The notes beneath the pieces are model-generated. The model made no database searches. It worked only from the letters and a program-made list of their open reading frames with translations, and had not been told where the DNA came from. A stretch of 64,000 bases of DNA from Bog-105 sp965277855 (lineage in GTDB: Bacteria > Acidobacteriota > Terriglobia > Bryobacterales > Bryobacteraceae). Position 1 is the stretch's first letter. Every line of letters begins with the position of its first letter. A program made the position numbers and the translations under genes. Location: NCBI GenBank assembly GCA_965277855.1, contig OZ255847.1, positions 2,418,001 to 2,482,000 of the forward strand, in the 5' to 3' direction. This document shows, in pieces, positions 44,042 through 53,250 of this stretch.

Positions 44042-45208
44042 TCAGTTGATTGTTTTAGGTGGGATGCCGGACTGGTACCAGCTCTTCACCATTTCGCCCG
44101 GTCCGTAACCGGAGGGAATGTAAGGGATCCGGTGGCCCGGTACTGGATGGCAGTACTGCTGGCCCGGAGGCAGGACGAAACTTGATGTCCTATCCAGCGG
44201 GAAGTCGTACTTCGCGCTGCCGAAGCCCGCGCTTGCCCAGTCCCACGAACCCATCTCTAGTCCTATCCCACGATCCTGCAGATACTGAAGGAGCTTCATC
44301 GTGGCTGACGCCGTATCGGAGTTACAAAAATACCCGATGCCCCACTCCGAGATCATGACCGGTGATGTGCGGGAGAAATCGCCGAACTTCTTCTTCCAAA
44401 CCTTTTCGGTCTGATCGGCTTCGTTGTGCGCGTAGGGATGGGCGCTATAGATCACCTGATTAACACGATCGTCGAGCGCAGGTGCGCCCGAAAGCTCTTC
44501 GGCGTAATACAAACCATCAGCAACGACGGCATTACCGGCGCCAAGCACACGGATGAGGTGGATTAATTCGTTCATCCCAGCCGCCCAGGTTTGCCAATCC
44601 GCTGCCGGCACTGGATAAACAAGCGTCCTGCCGATATGGGGTTCGTTGAAGAGTTCGAACAGAACTCCGCAATCCTGACCGAAGACGGGGGCCAGTTCTC
44701 GCCAGACACGTTGCGTAGCAGCACTGGGAAGATCGTTAGCTGTATCGGGAGCTCCGGTCTGCGGTTCGTTCTGGATACTCACGATGACCGTAAGGCCGGT
44801 GGCTCTCGCCGCTTGGATGGCTCCAATGACGCGATCTCGAAACTCGGGCGTAAAATAAGCGCCCTGTGGATCGATGCCGTTTTGAGCTACTTGGATTCGC
44901 ACCGAGTCAGCTCCGAGTTCCCGCATTTGGGTGTATTCGTCCGGTGTGTAATTCTCAGAGGCAACGGTCCAGAAGGATAACTGGTGAGGGAGTTCACCCG
45001 GCGCCACAGCGAAAGCGATCTGATGGAAGCCATGCGCAATCCATGGTTTCCCGTCTCGAAGAATCTGATTGCCGGAAACGGCAACATTGCCGTTACTGGC
45101 AGCGCACCCTCGCGTCGCCGCAGGGTCGGGCACTTGACCCTTCAGTGCGGAGACGTCTAGCAGCCCACCGACTCCTGCTAATACGACACCCCACAATAGA
45201 AACTTCAT
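44042..45208 (-). CDS. Secreted glycoside hydrolase, GH5-like
   Basis: A 388-aa exported TIM-barrel hydrolase. The signal peptide MKFLLWGVVLAGVGGLLDVS is followed by GNQILRDGKPWIAHGFHQIA and MRELGADSVRIQVAQNGIDP. The acid/base Glu is in LFELFNEPH, YSAHPYAHNEAD follows, and the nucleophile Glu is in VMISEWGIGYF. This is the standard GH5 pair (cellulase, mannanase or related beta-glucanase). It has no carbohydrate-binding module. The C-terminal QQYCHPVPGHRIPYIPSGYG is unusual. It is monocistronic, with the truncated PEP-CTERM-like gene following on the same strand. Confidence 0.88.
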   Translation of the reverse strand: MKFLLWGVVLAGVGGLLDVSALKGQVPDPAATRGCAASNGNVAVSGNQILRDGKPWIAHGFHQIAFAVAPGELPHQLSFWTVASENYTPDEYTQMRELGADSVRIQVAQNGIDPQGAYFTPEFRDRVIGAIQAARATGLTVIVSIQNEPQTGAPDTANDLPSAATQRVWRELAPVFGQDCGVLFELFNEPHIGRTLVYPVPAADWQTWAAGMNELIHLIRVLGAGNAVVADGLYYAEELSGAPALDDRVNQVIYSAHPYAHNEADQTEKVWKKKFGDFSRTSPVMISEWGIGYFCNSDTASATMKLLQYLQDRGIGLEMGSWDWASAGFGSAKYDFPLDRTSSFVLPPGQQYCHPVPGHRIPYIPSGYGPGEMVKSWYQSGIPPKTIN

Positions 45209-45674
45209 TTCATCTCTCCAATCTGGCTTACTCGGTAGGACTTACGCCGTAACGAGCCGCGCCACAAAAAATCGATCATAAGGTTAGGGGCGATAGCTCG
45301 CCAGCGGGAAAAAAGACAATAAAAGCGCGAATTCTGCCACACGAACGAAGGTTGCCGCTACGGTTCGCCTGGCCCGTGGATAAATCTCTTTTAGGCAATT
45401 TACCGGAATGGCGAAGGAACTCGACTTTCCTTACTCCGATCGCAACGCTTCCATTGGCGAGATCAAACTGGCGCGAAATGGTTGAAACAACGATGGCGAG
45501 AGGAGATTTTCGGCGACTCGTCACCACGTCCTGCCAAACCAAAGACTCTTCCTAGAACTTAATCAGCGCGCGTTCGCCTCTGGTGATCCCCACGCATTAC
45601 TCTGGCAGACACTGTCTCTCCTTTGGCTCACAACGGAGTTTATTTCTTCTACCTGGAAAGCTATCGTTGATGTC
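45209..45674. other. Intergenic region between GH5 gene and SDR pseudogene
   Basis: About 465 bases of divergent upstream sequence. Short open frames exist on both strands but none shows a start signal or a family resemblance. Confidence 0.4.
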
Positions 45675-46428
45675 ATGTCGGACAGATTAAAAGGAAAAGT
45701 TGCATTAATTACTGGCGGCAGTACGGGAATTGGACTGGCGGCGGCGAACGAGTTCGTAACAGAAGGCGCCTATGTTTTCATCATTGCTCGCCGCCGCGAG
45801 GAACTTGATCTTGCGGTCGCTGAGCTTGGGCCACAACGCGCAAAGGCCATCCAAGCAGATGTGTCATCTCTGGTCCATCTGGACCGCGCAGTGAGAGAAG
45901 TCGAAGCCTCCAATAACCCTTGGATGTTCTCTTCGTGAATGCCGGCACGGCGTTCTTCACTCCCTTCGATGCCATTACGCTCGAGCAGTAAGAAACAATA
46001 TTCAACACCAACGTGAAAGGCACGCTCTTCACCGAGCTGAAAACTTTGCCTGTGATGCGCAAAGGCGGCAGCATCGTGCTTAACGGTTCTATCGCTAGCG
46101 CGACAGGTCAGCCTGCTTTCAATCTCTACTCTGCGTCAAAAGCGGCGATCCGCTCCTTCGCGCGTTGTTGGACCATCGAACTGCGCGATCGGGGCATTCG
46201 AGTGAATGTAATCAGTCCTGGTTCAACGGAAACGCCCCTGATGATGCAAGCCGCCCGAACGGAAGAGGAGAAAACGAAATTCGAAACCGATGGGCAGCAC
46301 CTGTACCTATCGGGTGTGTCGCCGATCCACGTGAAATCGCGCGCGCTGTATTGTTTCTCGCCTCTGATGATTCCAGCTTCATGGCTGGGGCTGAGGTGTT
46401 TGTAGACGGAGGCCAGGCTCAGGTTTGA
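45675..46428 (+). pseudogene. SDR-family oxidoreductase, frameshifted
   Basis: A classical short-chain dehydrogenase in three frames. MSDRLKGKVALITGGSTGIG starts at 45675, with the cofactor motif TGGSTGIG intact. From about 45925 the frame shifts to LFVNAGTAFFTPFDAITLEQ, directly followed by an in-frame TAA at 45990. Then GSIVLNGSIASATGQPAFNL and YSASKAAIRSFARCW (catalytic Tyr-Lys) continue. Near 46290 it shifts again to VADPREIARAVLFLASDDSS and the normal end FVDGGQAQV. Two frameshifts and one nonsense codon; the gene is not functional unless some are sequencing errors. Confidence 0.8.
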
Positions 46429-46720
46429 GCGGAGGTCCTCTTCTATGACTCCAACCCCCTGGGACGAATTTTTCTCGGGATCATCCCGTCGCGCTGTCCC
46501 GCATTAAAACGTAAGCATCACATGAACACGGCCGTCAGACTGAGGAACGTGCTTGGCGAGGGGGACTGGGGTTACCCGGTCTGGGCGGCCCAGCGATGAG
46601 GCAGGAGTTGTTCGAGCGCTCGATAGAGTGCGAACTAAGGCGGTCGAGGACAGCGACTTAGCTGCGCAACAAGACCGCGGAATCGTTTGTCAGCTGGCGA
46701 CTGTGTAAAGGAGAATCAAT

Positions 46721-47140
46721 ATGAGGAACGATACCTTAAGGCATGACAAAATTGACGCACATGCAGGACATGAGGATCGATCTAAGCTGCATTCAGTTCT
46801 GAAGGGGACCTACGATTTCATCGTTTGCGGGGCCGACTCATCGGGTTCCGTTGTCGCAGGTCGCCTGGCCGAATCTCCGGAGGTCTCTGTGCTCCTGTCA
46901 GAGGCCGGCGGAACTGACGAATGCCCGAGATTCTCCTTCGGTAGTTCACGAGATTGGGGCTTTGCAGCTGACCCAATCCGGATCTCGGCGGCCGCACTAC
47001 ACGGTGTTCGACGGGAAAGGTGCTTGGTGGATGCTCAAGCAGCAATGCCATGTACTGGTTTCAAGGCCATAAGGACGATTGGGATCATTTCCCTGATGTC
47101 AGTGGTGAACCCAACTGGAGGCTTCTGATCGTTAACGGGT
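46721..47140 (+). pseudogene. GMC oxidoreductase, N-terminal fragment
   Basis: It starts at ATG 46721 after AAAGGAG. The FAD-binding start YDFIVCGADSSGSVVAGRLA follows, with the usual GxGxxG changed to GADSSG. The frame then drifts, and the family segment TGKVLGGCSSSNAMYWFQGH continues with KDDWDHFPDVSGEPNWRLL in another frame (47000-47130). Similarity ends there, 30 bp before an IS3-family element. About 430 residues of the enzyme are missing. A related intact GMC gene lies at 48875. Confidence 0.8.
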
Positions 47141-47226
47141 CAAGTGTCATGCACGCTGTGGAGTGGGCCCCAAAACTGAAACAAGGAGTTTAGACTCAAC
47201 TTTCATTGAATGGAGAAAGAAGAGTC

Positions 47227-47571
47227 ATGAGGTCACGCAGGAAGTTCACGAAGGAGTTCAAGGAGGCCGCCGTAAGGCGGCTGGAATTAGGTGCCAGCCT
47301 GGCGGAGGTAGCACGGGCGTGCGAGGTAAGTCCGAACGTGCTGCATCGTTGGCGGCGCGAGCTGAGGGAACTGGGAGGAAAAGCCTTTCCTGGCGAGGGC
47401 CAGCGACGGCTGGAGGTAACGACACCGGTCGCCGATTTGGAACGCAAGATTGGGCGTCAGGCACTGGAGATCGATTTTTTGCAGCGATGCTTGCAGCATG
47501 TCGAGGAGCAGCGGAGGCTGCAGGCATTGATTTCCCCCAACTCGCTTGCCCGTACATCGAGAAAGAAGTGA
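47227..47571 (+). CDS. IS3-family transposase OrfA
   Basis: A 114-aa DNA-binding subunit. The HTH is MRSRRKFTKEFKEAAVRRLE, LGASLAEVARACEVSPNVLH, RWRREL. A leucine-zipper-like end is VADLERKIGRQALEIDFLQR. OrfB continues in the -1 frame, which is open over the whole of orfA. A fused OrfAB transposase made by -1 programmed frameshifting near GAGAAAGAAG (about 47559-47569) is expected, as known for the family. Both frames are intact, so the element may be active. Confidence 0.88.
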   Translation: MRSRRKFTKEFKEAAVRRLELGASLAEVARACEVSPNVLHRWRRELRELGGKAFPGEGQRRLEVTTPVADLERKIGRQALEIDFLQRCLQHVEEQRRLQALISPNSLARTSRKK

Positions 47572-47573
47572 CG

Positions 47574-48422
47574 ATGGCAACCCCGATACCGCTTGGACGG
47601 CTGTGCCGCATGGCGGGCGTGAGCCGGACCGGATTTTACCGCTGGCAGAAAGCGGAAGCCAAACCGGATGCCGCTATGGCATGGCGCGATGAGATGCAGC
47701 GGGTCGCGCTGGAGTGGCCGGCGTATGGCTGGCGGCGCATGACAGCGGAACTGCGGCGGCGCGGGTGGACAGTGAACCACAAGCGAGTCCGCCGTCTCAT
47801 GCGCGAAGACAACTTGCTCTGCTTGCGGAGACGAAAGTTTCAGGTGGCGACCACCGATTCGACGCATGCACGGCCCGTGTACCCCAATCTGGCCGGCGAG
47901 ATGACGGTCACAGAAATCAACCAGCTCTGGGTGGCCGACATCACTTACATCCGGCTGGAGACCGAGTTCGTCTATCTGGCGGTCGTGCTCGACGCCTGTT
48001 CGCGTCGCGTCATTGGTTGGGCGCTGGAGCGGACGCTGGAAGACGAGCTGGCACAAGCTGCGTTAGCTATGGCGCTCGACCGGCGAACGGTTCTACCTGG
48101 CTTGGTGCATCACTCCGATCGTGGCGTGCAGTACGCCTCGCGCGACTACACCGGGTTGCTGCGGGAACACGCGATTGCCATCAGCATGAGCCGCAAAGGA
48201 AACCCTTACGACAACGCCGCTTGTGAGTCGTTTATGAAAACGCTGAAGTACGAAGAAGTGTACCGGCAAGAATATCGCGATCTGCGCGAAGCGCGGCGCT
48301 CCATCGAACGCTTTCTCGAACAGATCTACAACGAAAAGCGATTGCATTCGTCGCTCGGCTATCGGCCGCCGGTGGAGTTCGAAGCTGGTTTGGTTACTTC
48401 CGGTTTGGCGGCTACCGCATGA
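47574..48422 (+). CDS. IS3-family transposase OrfB (DDE catalytic subunit)
   Basis: A 282-aa catalytic subunit. The HTH_21 region is MAGVSRTGFYRWQKAEA ... YGWRRMTAELRRRGWTVNHK, RVRRLMRE. The rve core has all three acidic residues, in NQLWVADITYI, LVHHSDRGVQYA and NPYDNAACESFMKTLK. The standard C-terminal YNEKRLHSSLGYRPPVEFE is present. ATG 47574 is 2 bp after the orfA stop; the natural product is probably the OrfAB fusion. Intact throughout. Confidence 0.92.
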   Translation: MATPIPLGRLCRMAGVSRTGFYRWQKAEAKPDAAMAWRDEMQRVALEWPAYGWRRMTAELRRRGWTVNHKRVRRLMREDNLLCLRRRKFQVATTDSTHARPVYPNLAGEMTVTEINQLWVADITYIRLETEFVYLAVVLDACSRRVIGWALERTLEDELAQAALAMALDRRTVLPGLVHHSDRGVQYASRDYTGLLREHAIAISMSRKGNPYDNAACESFMKTLKYEEVYRQEYRDLREARRSIERFLEQIYNEKRLHSSLGYRPPVEFEAGLVTSGLAATA

Positions 48423-48874
48423 TGAAAAAGATCGAGGGCCCTCGAAAAGCGTTTTTCAGGCATGGCGGAATCTATCGGTCCGATGTGTCGCTCCCGCTGG
48501 TAAACCTGGGCCGGAGTCCCGCATTCCGGTCGGGTCCGGCCCAGGCTATAGGACGCGCCGGATGCAACACGCCCTGCCCATCGTTCGCGATGAGTTCCGG
48601 CCGGCTATTCCTTGACGGGTCGGTCGCCACCGTTGCCCGTCTCCGCTTCGCCGACAAGCCCACTATAAAGGCAGGCCGTAACCCAAACAATCATTTTTCG
48701 TTGAATGGTAATCAGTGTCTAGACTGGTTGTCTCAGCCCAGGGGCCCACTTCACTGTGACGCTACATCATTGCAGTGGGATTATCGCCGAACGATTTAGC
48801 CGGGATTGCCAATCTCTGCTCATCGGACCTTTTCAAGAGAGCAGAACAGCTTTGCGGTACTAAGGGTTAAATCT

Positions 48875-50521
48875 ATGACGACTTATCAGGAAAAATCGTA
48901 TGGATATGGGACGGGAAATGACGGGCTGATTCCCAGAGACCAATTTCTCAAAAAGATCTCTGGGCCAGTCAAGTCTCACTATGACTTCATCGTTTGTGGT
49001 TCAGGTAGTTCAGGTTCGGTAATCGCGCGGAGACTCGCGGAAAACCGGTCGGTCAATGTCCTGCTCCTTGAAGCTGGAGAAGACGACCAAACCGATTCCG
49101 TCATGATCGCAGCGCAATGGCCACTTAATCTTGGTTCTGGACGTAGCTGGAACTACACGAGCCAACCGAGCCCCTCCCTGAACAGTCGCACGCTTCCCAT
49201 CGATGCCGGGAAGACTCTTGGCGGTGGCTCAAGCATCAATGTGATGACCTGGGCCCGGGGCCACAAAGCCGATTGGGATTTCTTCGCTCGCGAAGCAAAC
49301 GATCCCGAGTGGGGTTATGACTCTGTAAAGGACATCTACTGCCGGATCGAAGACTGGCATGGATCGCCTGATCCAGGCATCCGCGGCCAAGGCGGTCCCT
49401 TGTATATCGAGCCAGCTCGAGCTCCCAACCCCATTGCTGCTGCTCTGCTCGAAGCCGCCGCGCAGGTTGAAATCCCCACGTTCTCCGGGCACAATGGCCG
49501 CATGATGGAAGGAGCAGCGGGTGCCTCTCTACTTGAGAGCTGCTTGCGCGACGGAAGACAGCAATCCATCTTTCGAAGCTACGTCTATCCCTACATCGAT
49601 CGAGCCAACCTCACGGTTGTCATCCAGGCTCAAGTAAGCCGAATCCTTTTTGAAGGAAGTCAAGCAGTCGGAGTGGAAATACTTCGGGATGGAGGAACAC
49701 ACCGGATCTTTGCCGACAGCGAGGTCGTGCTATCGCTGGGGGCGATCCAGACTCCAAAAGTTCTTATGCAGTCCGGGCTGGGAGATAAAGTGGCGCTGGA
49801 ACGGCATGGAATCGGTGTTGTGCACCATCTGCCGGGTGTCGGGCAGAACTACCAGGATCACGTCGCCATGGATCTTGTCTGGGAATATCGCGAACCGCTG
49901 CAGCCGCGGAATAGCATGTGTGAAGCTGTGCTGTTCGCAAGAAGCGATTCGGAACTAAGCAGTCCCGATATCCAAGGGGTTGGAGTGGAAGTTCCTCTTG
50001 CCAGCAAAGAGAATGCAACGCGGTACAAACTTCCTGCAGCGGGTTGGGGGTTCTTCGGCGGAAACGTTCGTCCTCGGAGTCGGGGTCACCTTGAGATGAC
50101 AGGGCCTAATCCGGCCGATCCCATCGAGATCTACGGAAATGAACTGTCGCATTCAGACGATCTGAGGACCGCACTCCTAAGCGTCGAGTTGTTCCGCGAG
50201 ATCGGCAATTCAAAGCCGTTACAGCAATTCTCTAAGCGCGAAGTGATGCCAGGGCCGTTGACTGGACCGGAGATGAAACAATACATCCGAAATGCTGCCA
50301 GGGCTTTCTATCATCAGAGCTGTACCGCCAAAATGGGGACCGATGAGATGTCTGTAGTAGACGGAAGCCTGAGGGTTTACGGGATTAGCAATCTACGGAT
50401 CGCTGACGGCTCCATTCTGCCGCGTGTCACCACAGGGAACATGATGGCGCCTTGTGTCGTCATAGGGGAAAGAGCTGCCGACCTGCTCAAAAGGGAACAC
50501 AAGATCTCAGCAGAACGCTGA
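48875..50521 (+). CDS. GMC-family oxidoreductase (choline dehydrogenase-like)
   Basis: A 548-aa FAD enzyme. The dinucleotide fold is YDFIVCGSGSSGSVIARRLA with VLLLEAGEDD. GMC signature 1 is KTLGGGSSINVMTWARGHKA, signature 2 is SLGAIQTPKVLMQSGLG, and the C-terminal active-site region has YHQSCTAKMG (His) and RIADGSILPRVTTGNMMAPC (second His replaced by Asn, as in some subfamilies). It oxidises an alcohol or sugar with FAD; the substrate is unknown. ATG 48875 is chosen over the longer frame because it lies after a TAAGGG site and the extension looks non-coding. It is a paralogue of the ruined copy upstream. Confidence 0.92.
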   Translation: MTTYQEKSYGYGTGNDGLIPRDQFLKKISGPVKSHYDFIVCGSGSSGSVIARRLAENRSVNVLLLEAGEDDQTDSVMIAAQWPLNLGSGRSWNYTSQPSPSLNSRTLPIDAGKTLGGGSSINVMTWARGHKADWDFFAREANDPEWGYDSVKDIYCRIEDWHGSPDPGIRGQGGPLYIEPARAPNPIAAALLEAAAQVEIPTFSGHNGRMMEGAAGASLLESCLRDGRQQSIFRSYVYPYIDRANLTVVIQAQVSRILFEGSQAVGVEILRDGGTHRIFADSEVVLSLGAIQTPKVLMQSGLGDKVALERHGIGVVHHLPGVGQNYQDHVAMDLVWEYREPLQPRNSMCEAVLFARSDSELSSPDIQGVGVEVPLASKENATRYKLPAAGWGFFGGNVRPRSRGHLEMTGPNPADPIEIYGNELSHSDDLRTALLSVELFREIGNSKPLQQFSKREVMPGPLTGPEMKQYIRNAARAFYHQSCTAKMGTDEMSVVDGSLRVYGISNLRIADGSILPRVTTGNMMAPCVVIGERAADLLKREHKISAER

Positions 50522-50759
50522 GGCACAATGGGAGCAGGCTCTGGGATCACACTGTGACTAATTCAAGTTGGAGGCAGAGTACGATCGCTCACGTCTTCTT
50601 CATTGTCCCGAGCTTGACTCAGATTGTACATTCTCGATGCACTACAGCGTGTCCGTTCCGAGAGATCGTGACTTTCACGACGGCTCTAACGAGATTTCCG
50701 CGCGCCCGTTGGAGCGTGTTCTATACCCGAAGTCCGCTTGATGGTCTGTGAAGCGGCTC

Positions 50760-51240
50760 ATGGAGGTTTCATGTTGAATAACGTCTTTGAAATATGGCGG
50801 TACCGGTCTTTTCCACTCTGGAAGGGCTGTCCACGGCTCTGTATCGGACCTTCTAAAAAAGCAAAATGCTGTTCCACATAGCGGAGTGAACCAATCATGC
50901 CCTCCTCCTCGCCGCCCCACAAGCCAATCCGAATCCTGCGTCGCGGTTTTAGATTGAGTGTCTTGCGAACTCGCAGTGCCTCCAGTGTAATAACTGTTCC
51001 GGCCCCCGTCGTCAGTTGCTCCCGTTACAGTCGCCCAGCTATCTAAGTGAGCACCTAACATCACGATCTGATCTCGAAGTTTCGGGTTGGTACCCTCGAT
51101 GTCTCCTAACACGTTCTCGCCTTCGGAATGATCACTTCCGAACTTGGTCCCGATATTCAGCTTCACGGTGACGGGGACGTTCCGGGCGAGCAGACGAGCC
51201 AGTCTGCCATTACCCATCCGGCGAAGCAATCGCAGACGGA
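50760..51240 (-). pseudogene. M28-family peptidase remnant
   Basis: A minus-strand fragment of a Zn-aminopeptidase-type M28 protein. RLARLLARNVPVTVKLNIGT, GENVLGDIEGTNPKLRDQIV and MLGAHLDSWATVTGATDDG carry the first metal ligands. Then, one frame on, GTVITLEALRVRKTLNLKPR and IRIGLWGGEEEGMIGSLRYV give the catalytic Glu pair. The frame change lies in a GGGGG run at DDG/AGT, explained by one extra G. The N-terminal half and the rest of the catalytic domain are missing. Confidence 0.75.
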
Positions 51241-51916
51241 ACAGGTTGTCTGTGTTCTTTTAAAAAGATCAGCCACCCCATCGCCACAGAATCGTCACCG
51301 TGGAAACATATTGGCATCTCCTCTTGTGCTGCGTAAAACAGCTAATGCATACCCTCGTCCGAAGAACAACTTGCCACTCGCGCAATAAACTTTTTTTCGC
51401 GGACGTTTTGTAGATCTAAGTCCTGTAAGACAGGCTTTGAGTCAAGCGGATACTCCATGCGCCTTTTGAAATACTCATCGTCTAAGCCGGTCGAGTATTC
51501 TGTTTTCATTGTCATTGCCATATCCTTCATCCTTCACTCGACCTGCGATAGATCCGAATGCGTCTTTCGAATTGACTCGACTCTTGATCTGTTCAAGACG
51601 CTGGTAGGAGTCGCCAAAAACTCCCGAACCGGTTCCGTGCCTCAGGAGCAAGCGAATTGAAGAAAGCGCTGGGCGTGAGTGGTTCGAAAGCTGATCTAAC
51701 AAGTTTTTCAACCATCATCGGACGCGGGCTACGCCTTCGCCAGGGCTTTCATCCAGCGCGCCAATCAGCTAGCAGTGATCACGTCTTAGCGGGAAGTTAG
51801 TGACATCTTTGGCGATGCGGCTGGGACATAGCAGTCATGCGGAATGATCGCGCATGCAGAATTACGCGCTACACGCACCGGCGACTCCGGCTTATTTTCT
51901 TCGCGTTCCCGACTGG
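51241..51916. other. Decayed region between M28 remnant and GlxA-type gene
   Basis: No complete gene. Minus-strand frames at 51342-51530 (EYSTGLDDEYFKRRMEYPLD...) and 51475-51711 have protein-like, acidic composition but overlap each other and match no family I recognise. They may be further fragments of the peptidase or of a lost neighbour. Confidence 0.4.
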
Positions 51917-53044
51917 CTAAGCGCTGCAGCGACTCTCGGCTATGGTCACAAGCTGCGCTCCCAAACTCCGCGTTTGCACGTCTATCGTTTTCGAATCACG
52001 AGCGGCTTGAACGTGGTTCCTCAAATGGCCTTTCATTGCCCGATATCGTCCGGGAGTAACACCGAGCCGTCGTACGAAGAGGCGCCGCAAGGTCTCCCCA
52101 TTCTCGAAGCCTGTGGCGAAGGCAACACCTTCGACTGTCAGTTCACTCGATTCCAGCTGGAATTGCGCCGCCTCAAGACGAAGGTTCTCAACGTACTTCG
52201 CCGGTGTGAGGCCAACCTGGCGCGTAAAGATCCGTGCAAAATTGCGTGGGCTCATAGCCGAACGCCGGGCGAGATTCTTGACAGACAGATCTTGCTTCAG
52301 ATTCTCCGGTAGCCACGTGACGAGATCAATCATTGGGTTTGCCGGCACCGCTTGTGCACGAAGGGCTGCGCTTATCTGAGGTGCATCCCCAGGGCGCCTG
52401 AGATACAGGAGCATTGCCTGCGCTACTTCGGTGGCGATCAAGGCTCCCAAATCCTCTTCGATCAATGACAGCGCTAAGTCGATGCTGGCTGTTGCTCCGG
52501 CACAGGTGTATAGGTTTGCGTCGCGCACGTAAAGCACATTACGCTCCAGCGCGACTCGCGGATATTGATTTGAGAGTGCCTCGTGGAACTGCCGATGGGT
52601 CGTTACTCGTTTGCCATTAAGAAGTCCCGCTTCGGCCAGCAAAAGCGCGCCGCCGGAAACCGTCGCAATTCGACGGCTTCGGGACACTTGCCAGCGAAGC
52701 CATTTCTGAAACGGCTCATCGTGCAAACGAGCGGCGTGATCATCGGAACCCACCACCAGAAGCGTATCAGCGACGTCAAAGCACTCTTCGTATGTTGTCG
52801 CTGCGTGCATGGCAAGCCCGTCGCGGCTCGTCAGCTTTCGATCGGCCTGGCCAGATATGACTCTTACTTCATACTCAGACCCAGTTGGGGCCACGCGATT
52901 CGTTTCACTAAATGCATCCAGGAGAGCGATAATGTCCAGCATTCTGACTGGCTGCACCACGACGACGAGAACCAATCGCTGCTTCGCAAAACCCTGCTCA
53001 CGTGCAAAGTCGTTTCGGGCCGCGATTTGGCTAACCTGTTCCAT
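51917..53044 (-). CDS. GlxA-type AraC-family regulator with DJ-1/PfpI domain
   Basis: A 375-aa regulator. The N-terminal amidotransferase-like (DJ-1/PfpI) sensor is RLVLVVVVQPVRMLDIIALL ... VSGGALLLAEAGLLNGKRVT; the nucleophile Cys of this fold is replaced (TVSGGALLL), so it is a sensor, not an enzyme. The C-terminal AraC double HTH is LSVKNLARRSAMSPRNFARI, FTRQVGLTPAKYVENLRLEA and VAFATGFENGETLRRLFVRR, LGVTPGRYR. Similar to transcription factors near detoxification or aldehyde genes. No target is obvious; neighbours are remnants on one side and a two-component system on the other. Confidence 0.9.
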   Translation of the reverse strand: MEQVSQIAARNDFAREQGFAKQRLVLVVVVQPVRMLDIIALLDAFSETNRVAPTGSEYEVRVISGQADRKLTSRDGLAMHAATTYEECFDVADTLLVVGSDDHAARLHDEPFQKWLRWQVSRSRRIATVSGGALLLAEAGLLNGKRVTTHRQFHEALSNQYPRVALERNVLYVRDANLYTCAGATASIDLALSLIEEDLGALIATEVAQAMLLYLRRPGDAPQISAALRAQAVPANPMIDLVTWLPENLKQDLSVKNLARRSAMSPRNFARIFTRQVGLTPAKYVENLRLEAAQFQLESSELTVEGVAFATGFENGETLRRLFVRRLGVTPGRYRAMKGHLRNHVQAARDSKTIDVQTRSLGAQLVTIAESRCSA

Positions 53045-53250
53045 CTCATCAGCTTGCTAAAAAATGACCTCAATTTGAATAGCTGGATAGTGCGGATAAT
53101 GCCCCCTACTTTAGTGGACTGCGAAACTTACGAGCGGTCACGTGTTGCCGAACTGCATGCGGTTAAAGACCGGGTGCGGACAGCATCGACCGGCTCAACC
53201 TCCGATATGGTGTGAAGCTTAGAAGAGAGCCGCGACTCAACCGAGCCCCG

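Larger units (their letters stand above)
47159..48753 (+). mobile_element. IS3-family insertion sequence, apparently complete
   Basis: Terminal inverted repeats start TGGAGTGGGCCCC (47159) and TGAAGTGGGCCCC (48753, other strand) and match imperfectly for about 45 bp (CTGAAACAA / CTGAGACAA, TAGAC / TAGAC). A 3-bp direct repeat CTG flanks both ends (47156-47158 and 48754-48756), the target duplication expected of IS3 elements. It carries orfA and orfB plus a 310-bp non-coding tail between orfB and the right end. Confidence 0.9.
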
